Origin: Varroa destructor
Lineage: Eukaryota; Arthropoda; Arachnida; Mesostigmata; Varroidae
Assembly (NCBI RefSeq): GCF_002443255.2
Contig: NW_019211458.1
Coordinates: forward strand, 11,368,402 to 11,432,401
Reading direction: 5' to 3'
Length of the DNA stretch: 64,000 nucleotides
Of this stretch, positions 1 through 11,533 are shown one piece after another (position 1 is the stretch's first letter; each line of letters opens with the position of its first letter). The position numbers and the translations under genes were made by a program. The notes under the pieces were generated by a model, which saw only the letters and a program-made list of their open reading frames with translations, did no database searches and had not been told where the DNA came from.

Positions 1-3000
1 CCCCCCTTCTCTATTCTTCTCTGTTGTCAAACGTCACGAAACCAACTACACCAAAAAGAACAGCAGCACACCTAGCACCCATACCCAAGTCACAAGCGTA
101 TTTCTGTATCTAGCCACACACCTCATGGCTGTTCCTGCTTCAGGTTCATGACCTGGTAGATCGACCCGTATTACTTGAACAAAGCAGAAGATTTCTCACC
201 TCCCCGTCCGCAATCTCCGATGACCAAGGCCTCCTTTCAATGCCATAGAGCTTGCATTACAACATCAATCCGAAGAGATAACCATTGTCTTCCTGCTCCG
301 CCGCGATCGCCTCCCGTTTCCATCCATGCTACTTTGCTATTGGCTTTGTCCCACTGTTGTCGTCGCCGTTTATCGCGATATACAGCTGCAGCACTTGCGT
401 CAACAGAGTTGTACAGCAGCGCCAAAAGAAAGCCGGCAAATGATGTAATATGGATGCGGCGACCGGGGGGGATGCAGAGTGCATAGAAGATGAGAAGGAC
501 GACGATACGATGTTCACTCATTCACTTGGCAGGTCTCAAATCGCTCGCCAGCGCTACTGAGCTGCGTAATGCTATTCGCCCAGGTTACGCGAAACACGCA
601 AAGCATGAGCGTTTCCTACGATACGGTGCGGAGTCTCCTATTGCCAACTATGAGGCAACTACTACACTTTCTTCAAAGATCAAAAAGTACGGAGTCAAAC
701 CCAGTTTTTCCTGTCTGCGGCGCAATGACAGACTACTAAGAATGAGTAAATGCACGTACTATCACCGCCACCTTATGCATACAGGACGTATAGATGTATT
801 AAACCATGAGGATTAGCCAAATCTACGGTTTAGCTCGAGCCATCTAAATACGATGTGAGGTACATCTGCCTGAATTCCCCCGCCCCCCGTATCCGCACAC
901 CTCCGCAGCCTCTCATATTTGGCACACGCGGCAAGGAATAATAGGCCGCCCGTATTCGAGGTACTGGCGTACTGAACGCCTACTGCTAATGCTGGCTGAC
1001 GGGAGGATTTATAGAATGACGTTCAAATCAAACAGTCAGTCCAGGCGGTGTGTAGATGGGAAATCAGCCATAGTAAAAAGAAAAGGCGAGATGATGAGCA
1101 AAAAGCAATGGCGGACAGCTTAACGACGAATACGGCATAGGGCTGTATTTGCTACTGCAACAACGGCGACACGAATCAGGACAACGCTGCTGTTCGATGA
1201 AACACTGCAGCCATATTACTTCTCCTATTATCTTTTTCCAAATGTTCTTTTTACTTTGTGCGACATCGTTATTGACATCGCTTCAAAGCAAGCCCATATC
1301 CAGCTCCCTAAACCCCCATCTCAACTTGTATTTCCTCTTGCTTTTTAATCAACCACATGAATGACAGTAATAAGCATTGCTATGAATACAGTGAGTAGAC
1401 CAGAAAGCTGGACGAAACTCTTGCTGAAGACTATAGTTTTCATACATAGTATTCGCACTGGCCAAATAGAGAACACACGCAACAAGCAACAAAATCGAGT
1501 ACCCTGCGCCATCTCATTAGGTTCATCGTACCCAGAGCACAGAGCTGCTATAATATCATGTACCTAATAAGAGTCGACCATGTAGGAGCCATCCTGCAAC
1601 AAACAAAGCGAGCCGGTTACCTCGACAACACCGACAGCCATAGTGAACAATGATAAGGGCAAACTGAAAACCACTAACAGAATGAAACTTACTGTAACAA
1701 TAATTATTAATAGACCATGTAGGATCGCTGGTATAATGCTCTATTTAGACGCACAGTTTTATCTGAATATAAGCATAGCCGTATAGTGTCATAATAAGAG
1801 CTATTTTAAATTAAATTTGTACGGATTTAGTTCTATTGACTTCAACGTGAGTAGTACGATTAGAATGGAATATCAGAGAAACAAGAAAGGATTTTCGGGT
1901 TGCAGACAGACTGGCCCAAGCTCAGTAATCGGAGGGTTTGGCCATCTAATATCGATTCGATGACGCGTTTGTCTCAATTTTATTCTACAATATTTGGATT
2001 TCCGTCAACAGGTATAAACCATACACAAACAACGCTGGGTGAGTTCTGTTAAAAGATGCGTAGAGACTTTGATACAGAGCCGCGTGTACATTTGTACGAA
2101 TTTCAGTTTAGATCACTTATCGTTTAAGGTTACTTCTCTGAATCAAGTTAGGGTAATTTTTCAAGTGGAATTACTTCACCTGACTGTCTAGTTTCGATCT
2201 AATTAAACAGCAGCACCTAAGTTAAGACCGAAAGGTGATTTCAAAGCCAGTCGAATATGCGAACAAGCAGATACACGGTTTTTTTCGTGTCTTGCTGAAA
2301 AGAGGTCAGCCATCTTTAACAATATCTAACAGCGGCAGCAGAAGTTGATGTGAAACCCAACAATCTCAGCTAACGACGCAATCAAGGCTTGCTAGCACGG
2401 ATAATGCCCACTTTGACGCGCTTATCATTGACGTATTTATTCTGTGACTGTGCGCTATAGACGTTTGAAGTTACTGCCTAGATAGACTTAGGCAGATCTC
2501 ATTGGTAAATATTCACTCTTGCCTCAAAGCTGCATTATGTAGTACTCGCCTAGCGTAAACTAACTGTAGGGTGTATAAGCACTTCTTTAACGTCGTTTCG
2601 GTAATTTACAATGACCCTACTTGTTCTCTACGTATGCATAGTACCTCAATTTTTAACAGCTCCTATTACGTATTATAATATACATACGAGCAGGAGGTAA
2701 TTGCATCGGTGCACTAATAAATTTCTCCTTTCGATGTAGAAAGTAGACGTAGTAGCACGTCTGTACAGTGGCGCCATAACCACGAACCAATGCAGGCAGC
2801 CTTCATTCCTATCTAGAGCTTTTAATAGCGACAGCTATATATCACTTCTGCAATGTACATGATTTGAAAGAGAAGGTCGCGGCATGTAAGCTGCCTCCAC
2901 CTCAATGCTATATATAGCTACGTGCAACGAAACTGTGTTATCATCGAATAGCCTGAGTTGTGTCAACCTTTACATGACACAGTTACTTTGTGCGTGCAAT

Positions 3001-3290
3001 GTCATTATTATATATTGATCGACCGGATGGGTGGCTCCTAAGTTTGCAAAGTGATACAAATGCTCAGAAAGGTATCTTTCCCTATTGCTCCTAGTATTAG
3101 TTACTGTATCAATAAAGTGTGTGAGAACGCCCTGTGGCACCTTACTACGCATGACTATTGTCTATTTACTTCTTTTTTCATAAGCTGGACCTCAACTATG
3201 CAATAAAGGACAGGAGCCAATACTGGTAATTACTTTCTGCTGCTAGCTAGCCTCCTTGAGAAAGTATGCCTCCACCGTCATGCTTCCTGA
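1..3290. other. No recognised gene; GC-richer first 1.2 kb
   Basis: The first 1.2 kb is richer in C and G and has overlapping short open frames on both strands (for example 175-486 and 490-816 on +), none resembling a known family. After about 1.6 kb the sequence becomes AT-rich and featureless. A 12-base motif, gaccatgtagga, occurs twice (about 1576 and 1713), which may be chance. Confidence 0.5.
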
Positions 3291-3299
3291 CGCGGCGAT

Positions 3300-6200
3300 T
3301 CCCCTTACGCCCAGCTCCTCTTGCCGTATACAGTCTTAACAAGTGAACACTCTTTCGCTCACTGCTCAGCTCATTAATAATTATATTTTATTCTCTTTTA
3401 CGTGAACAAGCAGAACTGTTTGTTGCCCAGCGATTGTCTGGCGCCGGCTTCCCTAGCTCCTTTAATTGTTTTTCAGCCGTTCTTGCCTGCAGTTTTTAGT
3501 ATAAGGATTTTAGTGGCGGCCGCTTTTAGTTTTTTACTCGTACTGCGATCCTGCACTGCTCTTGGCCATCCTTCTAACTAGCTGATTCTTCGCCACAACG
3601 TTTGTCTCCATACAGAGTGCGCCCATGGTTAGGTGAATCCATAGGTGAAATTACGTGCATCGACTACGTTCATCTGTGACCTTTAATTCACTTTACCTTT
3701 TGTTTTTGCCCTTCACAGATTTTGCTTGACAGTTCCACATGTAAACCACATTAGTGCATCCCTGCGCCAGCCCTGGAATAGCAGCAGAACCCACCTAACA
3801 TGTTGAAAGCATGTTAGATTGCACATGTTTCGCCATACCTTCTCATTCTTTCACACTCGTTTTTCCTAGACCCACGTTTTTGCTGATAAATTTTTTTTTC
3901 CTTCATTACCTTTCTCCATTCGCCGGTTGAATTCGTTCATCGCACAATGAGCGTTCTTATTGTCATCTCTATCAATTGTCATCGCCCCCTTGTAACATCT
4001 GGGTTTTTGTTAACGTAGTCTATCTGGCACGGATCGTCGTAGGATGCTTCGTCATTCGCTACTTCTGCAGTCGGTCTCGCGAGATAATACAACTCTAATT
4101 TTTGAGCTTACAGTTTCGTTATCCTGATGTTAGTCTAGGCTGTAGAGATCTCTTGCTCGGACCTGCTTCGTATCCCTTAAGCCACTGTTATAACGTTTAT
4201 CAGCCATGATAGCATTAAGTGTGCTTTTCGTTGAGCACATAAGCTTTCCGTATACGCGACTCCCTAAGAGGCGGACCTCCATTCCCACTTAAATTTTGTG
4301 TCTTTTCGCTTTTCGTTTCAGCCAGCTGTGCGTATCCTTCTCTCGACCTTAGCTCAATATCTTTGTTCTTCCCAGTTCTCCGAGCTCTCCCTCAACCGTC
4401 ACGTTTGCCGTTCGGGCTTCTCTATGCATCTAGGTAAAATAAGGTTCGATATTATCGACCTGTCCAGTAACGAATAATAGAGCTCATTTTGTTGAATTTG
4501 CCTTAAGCTTTCGACAAGTCTTTCTTTAAAAACGTTCCCTAACAGTGCACCTTTTATTCTCCAAGCCCTAACCCTACCTATATGCTCGTTTCGATAACAG
4601 TGCTGGTCTCTGAGTTCGTGCGTTCCTCGGACCTCGTCACACGTTGGCTTTCACGTCGACTGTATTGGTATGTAACGGTTGCTCAACTCCCTTCCCACCA
4701 GTTTTTTATTCGATATAGATTCTGAGGTAATGGTTTTTATGGCAAATGAATGTTTTCATCAAGTCCTGCTTGTCAAATCTTCGACTCAACATACTCGCCT
4801 TCTTCGCCATTACTGTCCATTTGGTGGAAACATTTTGCAGCAGCTTCTACTGCCTTATAACTAGCAATCATTGGGGAAGACTCATGCCAGCCCATAAACC
4901 ATTCACATTTTCTTTCTTTTGCACCATTATTTTTTAGGTGCGCATTGCATAATATCACACTATTCTTGTTATTCTCGTTTGCCTATTTTCATCGCCAATG
5001 CATACAAAACATGATGGCCATAGACGGGGCGCAGGGTTGAGGTTGGCGATAGTAACCTGATCGCTCTAATAACCGTTGTATTTTTGGCGCTAGTGTACGT
5101 GAAGCAAAAGCTTTGTATTCCCAATAGATCCATCTATTCGTCCATTATTCGCTACTTCCACTATCAGTTGTTTTCCGTTGGCGTGCTTCTTTAATGCGGC
5201 CTTTGTCTTCTCAAATACTGAGCATCCACGCACGGCCAGAAATATTTTCGTTTAGTTTATTGTCCTTCTTACCTGTGTTACAATATCATTCATACTTGTA
5301 TTCCTTCCATTATATATTGGCCTTAGTTCGTTGACTTCTACCACATTCATCAGTCGACTGGATGCTACGCGGCGCTCAAACCCGTGCCATGCTCTCCTCC
5401 TCCTATGCTTCTTCCTTTACGACAGTGAAGTCTTTAATTGACAGCATCGATTTGCACCCATCTAGGATATACCATCTATACATCAAGCAAAATGTCACAG
5501 TATCAGGCGGGAAGAAAGGTTGTTGGAGCCAGTTGAAGCATCGGATACTGATACCATTGCCGCCAATTTTTACGAAAAATATATAGACTCATATCAATTG
5601 CTTATTTCCGCTTCAGCCCTTCCCTTTTTCACTGACTGGTTTAAATTTCTATACCTAAAGATACACAACCTCTTTTTCGACTCTTCTATTGCACTATGAC
5701 AGCAACCTTTATGTTAATTGTGACACGGTACGGGACCCATTTGTGCCTTAGTTTTACTAGGTAAAATTGAGCGAAAAGTAAACATTTCCATTGCAGTTCA
5801 TTTGTTTTGTCGCTGTTGATGCGGACCACCCATATTCCACGCGAAGCACGCACATCAACAAAATATTCATCCGATTTCAACGTGCCGCTAAAAAATCGTA
5901 TTTGTGTCCCCTCCCATTCGTTAAATGACGTTCAATTTTTCCTCCGCCTCTCTGTTTACTTTTATTTTCAAAATCATTACAGATTTTTCGACTTTGCTCT
6001 TTACTGTCTTACAATGTGTTATGTGGCGCTGCTGGTGCGTCTGCCTGTCGTTGACAGCACGGTGGTTTGATGGTTTCCAGTTTTCAGGACGTTGCTTCAC
6101 TCAGGCTACGCGACCAGCCCAAACGTGTACCAGCTGCCATAAGCTTGAGCTGAGCTCAGCAGATTTTGTTTGTCGTTTTCCGCTATTGTCGTTATTGTCG

Positions 6201-7300
6201 CCTCTGTTGCGACAGGCTAACCTCGATCTGCCTTCGCTGCCTTTTACCTATCATTGTAGTGATATCTACCTATCAACAGGAGACACGAACTTGGCATCCG
6301 TATCCTGCACTACAAACTCACACAGACCTGGCGTGGTTGAGCGGCAGTGATTCAGAAATGTCACTTCGTTGCCCCACCTCTCGTACTATAGTAAAGCCAG
6401 CAAAGTTTGTCGACATCTTCATCGACTTACATTGTTGAAACCTACTCTGGTGCTACTGTCATCCCTTACTCTAGACTTTGCCGTCCCCTCTCAAATGATT
6501 ACCCCAAAAAACGCGTTTTTACTTTTTCTAGTACTTTCCTTTTCCTCAAACCCCAAACCTTGCTTCGCGCGGTTCGGCCAGCTTGACTTCACATAACTGG
6601 AGCACTGCTATAAATCCCGTCTCCCTGCACTGTGCGTACCTTAGAAGGCCTCCCAGTAAACAGTCTACCCCGTATTCTTCGTTCTTGGTAGCGGTCTTTT
6701 GTTGTCGTTGAATTTTCGTATGACTTCCGCATTTGCTTTTACCAGCGTTCGCCTTCACAGAAGGCTTTGCCTTTTGCAGCCTTGCTAACTTCGCCTTTTT
6801 CGTCTTCCTGATAAAAACGCCTCCTAATCCCATCGCTGTACGTTGGCTCTACCTTATTTTTGTTTTTTCTTTTCATTGCTGCTTTCCTCTGTGCAGTGGA
6901 AGGCTCAGACACAAAAAGCTAGGCTGTTTAAAATCAATGTATGAGAGGCCGAGTGCCCTAGTAGACGCCTAATCCTTACTTTCAGCCTTTCCGGAAGAGG
7001 CTACCATGCGTTGTGCTGCTATCATTTTCGTACGTCGCAGTTCACACCTGCTACTAGGCACGTTGCGACAAGTACCAAACCGCGGCGACTAAGACCTTTT
7101 GCTGTTCCCTCACTTGGCAGTTGGTTGTTCTGCGTAGTCGTCTATAATTACCTCATAAATCTAGTCGTCATGTCTCTCATGTGCTTGTCGGTGACGGCTA
7201 TTCCTTTTTCTTTTTGCAAGAATACTCAGCACGCGGATCACGAACAGCTAGGCAGGCTTTGTTGTTGGGTCGGTTGGCAGGTATTAGGTTGAGAGAGACG
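3300..7300. other. Pyrimidine-rich + strand block, possible decayed retroelement
   Basis: For about 4 kb the + strand is T+C rich and A poor; for instance 5941-6000 has about 45 pyrimidines in 60 bases. It then flips sharply near 7310 to an A+G rich strand. The minus strand therefore has few stops. One open stretch, 4399-4650, is stop-free for 83 codons and contains FKERLVESLRQIQQNELYY. Others at 4773-4958, 5092-5440 and 6546-6833 also read smoothly, with scattered breaks. The size and A-rich sense strand would fit a decayed LINE on the minus strand, but no reverse transcriptase motif was found, so composition alone is an equal explanation. Confidence 0.3.
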
Positions 7301-9102
7301 GCATTAAGAGATGCCAGAAGAGAGTCAAAGAAATAGAGAACAAAATAAAAAAAGAGAAAGAAGGGAGACGAGCAGCGAAAATATGGAATAGTGCCAACAA
7401 TCAAATTGACGCTAAAATCAACTATTTGCCCTGTTGACGCACAGACACAGATTCTCCGATTACCACAACGAAGAAAACTGTATGAATGGGAGACGGCTAA
7501 CGAGCGACCAATGGGCGATTGCAAATAGAAGTAAGAGTAACTCGATGACAAGAATGAGGCTCCATATTCCATGTACTGAAGGGAGGGAAAAGGTCGAACT
7601 GCTGCTATTACCTTTTGCTGTTAGATTTCTTTCTAGATTTTTTTTTGATACCATTTCTTGCAGAAACAAGAGCCTACTAAATACCAGATTACATCAGAAC
7701 AAAACTTTTTTGCAAAGAAACGTTGTGATTCTCGTTAATCTACCGATAACAGTGCTTAAATTAGACTAACGGCAGTGCAACCTTTGTGCTAACAACGAAG
7801 CAAGAACACATTAGAGCGTGCAAAGAATTTTCGCTAGATGCGATGTCCTCGAAGCCTCTCCACCACATGATTCAGGTCTTTACGTGCACTACACTGTTGC
7901 GTTGATAGCACAGCTTGAAGTATTTTTCTTTCACTGCACGAAACTATCGAAAACTTTTTCCACTTGATTTGTCCGTCGATTTTCTTACAGTCAACGACTA
8001 TGAGAAACAGAATCGGTCATAACAAAGTAAGGAGGGGCAAAGAGAATGCAAGAAACGGCATTAGTTCGGCAGAACAAAGCATCTAACAGCGACCAACTGC
8101 GAAAACAGTGAAAACTGAAATTAAAAAACTCACTTTCACCATTAGCTAGAGTATTGAAAGAGCGTATACAAACGCAGGCATGCCGCAAATGACGAGGAGA
8201 GGGGAAGAGGATCCGGCGGCATTGGTGAGACTTTCAAATTTCTGCCCCACGTGTTTTCAACTGTGTCTTTCCTATGGTTCCCTCGCGGTTCTATTTCTAA
8301 GCGCCGTTTCTATCTTTCTGTTTCATTCTATTTCATTATTCCCTACACCAAAAGGCCAACAGCACGCAGATACTAACCAGATAGAAACAAGGGCAGCGCG
8401 GCTAAAAATCAAATGGAATCGACACATCCAACGGAAGCCAGCGTGTCTTTCCAAGTGTTTCGTTCCTACAACAATTATGACTAATTCTTGTTGCCATCGT
8501 AGTGATAGTTTAAGATGGGAGCGGAGAGCACCCCACCTACCATCTTCAGGTCCGAACGCACGTATCATTTTTCCATGCAGCACAGAAGTAAGCCGTTAGA
8601 TAGTTAGTTAAACAGATGGCAGTACGTACGTAGGCTATATATGGCAAATAACGTGCGCCTAGCACACACGCTGCATATTCATCGATTCAGAGGAGCCGCT
8701 GCTTCAGACTAAGCTTGGGCAAAATTAATGGATTACCAGGAATAAATATGCTTTAAAGAGTTTTACTTTCACTTCTCAGGTTCAGAAACACACATACACA
8801 GCCACATAATGGATACAATAGAGTCGAACAGAAGGATAAGAGTTTGTTTCTTCTACGTAAATGTTGTGTGTAATCTTATCGGGGGTAGAGCCAGTTCATT
8901 ACCTCAGTACAAATGGATTTTAGGATTAGCCCTTCGTGTTCAGTGTACGTTTTATTGCTACTCATTGCAACAATATCTGTGATATTACTATATATTAGTT
9001 CTCAATAATAGATAGTATTCGCGGCCAAATGCTTTGCTCAGTATTTTTAGTTATCAAGGAATGTATCACAAACAACAGCGGCGTGTCTAAGCAGCGACTT
9101 AC

Positions 9103-9218
9103 CCACACACGCTGCAGAGTACCGGGGCGAAATCGAAAAAAGGGTATCGTAACGCGACAACGTGGTGAAGGGTAGGAGAAGGAGGGTCCTCGGAGTTAGA
9201 CAAACAAGCTAATTCCAT
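9103..9218 (-). other. Candidate first coding exon (minus strand)
   Basis: An ATG (9218) opens a frame of 38 codons, beginning MELACLSNSEDPPSP and including HHVVALRYPFFDFAPVLCSV. It runs directly into a strong donor, GTGTGG-gtaagt, with the intron starting at 9102. An in-frame TAA sits immediately before the ATG. No homology is recognised and no second exon was identified, so this rests on donor plus open frame only. Confidence 0.15.
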
Positions 9219-9605
9219 TTATCCGGTTCCCGCTTTTACTCGTCGCTGCCATTGCAGCAGCTATTTATAGTTGTCCTGTGACTCATCAACTTCTGTACGA
9301 ACAACTGTTGCCAGACACCGACGAGCTACGCATTTGTCATTACCGCCTATTTCATTTTCTTTCTTTCTCGAACGACACTTTTCTTCGAGTTCTTTCTTCT
9401 TTTCGAATTTTATTTGACAATTTTCTCGCCGCTCCGTTGTGACAGAACAACACCTTTGCGTAGTGATCTTACTCTCCGCTTCTTCACAGGGCCATGCCTA
9501 CGGGCAAATGGCAAAACAAATAAAACCATCTCTAATTCAATTCGAAATGAGGCAACGAGCAGGAAAACAACATGTGGCAAAACCGTTAAAAGCGTTAATG
9601 GGTCT

Positions 9606-9884
9606 ATGAAGAGACCGAGTCGCATAGACGAGATATACCAAACATTTTTGAACGAGGCGAGAGGAGAAAAGGACGAGCCTGCTGTTCTCCGTAAAGCAGA
9701 ACCCTCTGCTCAGCCATATCGTGAACGATCAGCCTACGACCCAGCAACCCGCAAGCAATTCTTAATCTTGATAAACCAGAAGTGCAGGATGAGCAAACCA
9801 TGCAAGAGAACTTTATATTCTCGAAAGAAGTCTGTCGACCGCGTTCATTGGCGTATTATCAAGACCAGTGCTCTTTATAATTGA
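9606..9884 (+). CDS. Hypothetical 92-residue basic ORF
   Basis: This ATG-initiated frame (92 residues, stop at 9884) encodes a hydrophilic, Lys/Arg-rich product beginning MKRPSRIDEIYQTFLNEARG. It has no signal peptide or membrane segment and resembles no family I know. The frame stays open upstream of the ATG to about 9414, which would allow it to be an internal exon. The start context is poor (T at -3). The opposite strand is also open over part of the same stretch. Confidence 0.15.
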   Translation: MKRPSRIDEIYQTFLNEARGEKDEPAVLRKAEPSAQPYRERSAYDPATRKQFLILINQKCRMSKPCKRTLYSRKKSVDRVHWRIIKTSALYN

Positions 9885-11410
9885 AACTTTGTGACAAATA
9901 ATAAGCGTTTGACTACTACGACATTTGGCACTATCAATTAAAAACAGTGAGATTTAGGCTAATGGAGAATCAATTGGGCCGCGCTTTGTGAAAAGGATCT
10001 TTATTTTTGTTACCTTTCCCTCCCGATATGGAAGAGCCGAAGTTTCGGTTGTTCGCTGCAGTCGCTTAAGCAGCCCACGATAATATTCGCGTTCGAACGC
10101 GGTCAAAATAATAAGAGAAGGATTAACAGCGGGATCACGATTGCATTTACAGTATTTAACAAAATGCTTCACATAAGCGAAACTGAGCCGGACATAGAGA
10201 TGACAGCAGCTAGCAAAAAGCAACTGCTCACTGTCCCAGCAACGACAGTTTCGAAACATCGACTATTTGTGGTTAATGTATCAAAGTATAGCCTTTCTCT
10301 TTTAGTTTTTGCTTTTACTATGACACCATCTGCAAATCTGGCATACCTTCCCGACTGTCAGATAATTCAGAAAAAGTGTGCGGTTGAAATAATACGTAAC
10401 GCAAATCGTCGCTGGGATCATAGGCGCGTGAACGGCAAACGTAGTAACAGCAGTAATAAAATCATGAACATTAGCTACCGAAAGATATGGAACAATAACT
10501 GTCTTGTCACTTCCAATTCTTCTGAAAATTCTTTAAGTTGCTCATAACTTTCCGATACGACCCATTTACAATCGGGTCGAATACATCTAAAGCAAGCAAT
10601 CATTAGTGATAGTAGAAACAAACGTGGAGTTGTGTTCTAAATGAACGAATCTATCACAGTATACAATTATGCCGTTATCGCGTACCTTGTAAGTTGTTTT
10701 GTGGCAATTGCGTAGGCTACTTTCTTAGCAGTACAATCAAATTAACTGCACTATAATATAAGGTACATAATATGCCGCTGCGTCCTTCTATGTTAAACGC
10801 CTGAAGAATCGGACATGCAAACCTTTCAGGCACACAAACGAAAAGGGCCGCTTCACTGAGCAATGCTGTCTTTTTAAATTAGATTGACCTAGTGCCCAGA
10901 CGATCTTTTTAGCCCTCGCATGGTGTTATAAAGAATCCATTATTACACACTGAGTATCAGCCCATCCCGTGCTAGGTGGTCGCCAGGGCCTTTGCGATAT
11001 TTTTTGATGGACTCATCGTTTTAACAATAATAATAATAATTGTAATGCTCAATTAATTTGAGAAAGTAGCGAACGCTGGCCACAACGATAATTTATAGTC
11101 GGGAAGTTGTCGATCGGTGGATGCAAACGTTTGTAGAATCGAGAAGCCGGTGCTTTTGCCAACACTCATTTAACGTTCTCATCACCCTTCTATAGCTGGT
11201 ACCTTGCTTTGGTCTCCCTCGTTGATTCGACTGTGCTACGTTATCGCTGGCGAAACTGCTCCTGATACGACTTGACCTTGCAATTGACGGCCATGGCGTC
11301 CGTATCGAGCCCGCTGTAGCAGCACCAGCAGCAGATGCCACACATCAACCAAAAATAGATAATTTGCTGTGACTAACACCTCCGAAAAAAATCGTAAATT
11401 CTTTTTGCAG

Positions 11411-11533
11411 CAATTTCGTCTTGATGTTGTTGTTGTCGTCGTTATTATTGTTGTCGCTGCTGCTGCTGCTGTTGTTGTAGCAGCCCGTCTGGCCGCTCAC
11501 GCAATGAAATGGGTTACGGTGATAGCCATCTAG
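11411..11533 (+). other. Trinucleotide tract reading as a hydrophobic segment after a strong acceptor
   Basis: An imperfect run of GTT, GTC, ATT and GCT triplets (11424-11480) follows a very good acceptor, aattctttttgcag, ending at 11410. In that frame the 40 codons to the TAG give QFRLD, then a run of Val, Ile and Ala about 20 long, then ARLAAHAMKWVTVIAI. This would be a membrane helix and short tail of a last exon. On the minus strand the repeat reads as a short poly-Gln run. A simple repeat is the default explanation. Confidence 0.2.

Noticed and set aside
3590..5440. Series of smooth minus-strand frames that could be joined into a LINE polyprotein
   Set aside because: Low T on that strand makes stops rare by composition, and no catalytic motif could be placed; kept only as a hypothesis.
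5925..6350. 141-codon + strand open frame
   Set aside because: It lies in the pyrimidine-rich block, reads as Leu/Ser/Phe/Cys-rich low-complexity, and has no known domain; a product of composition.
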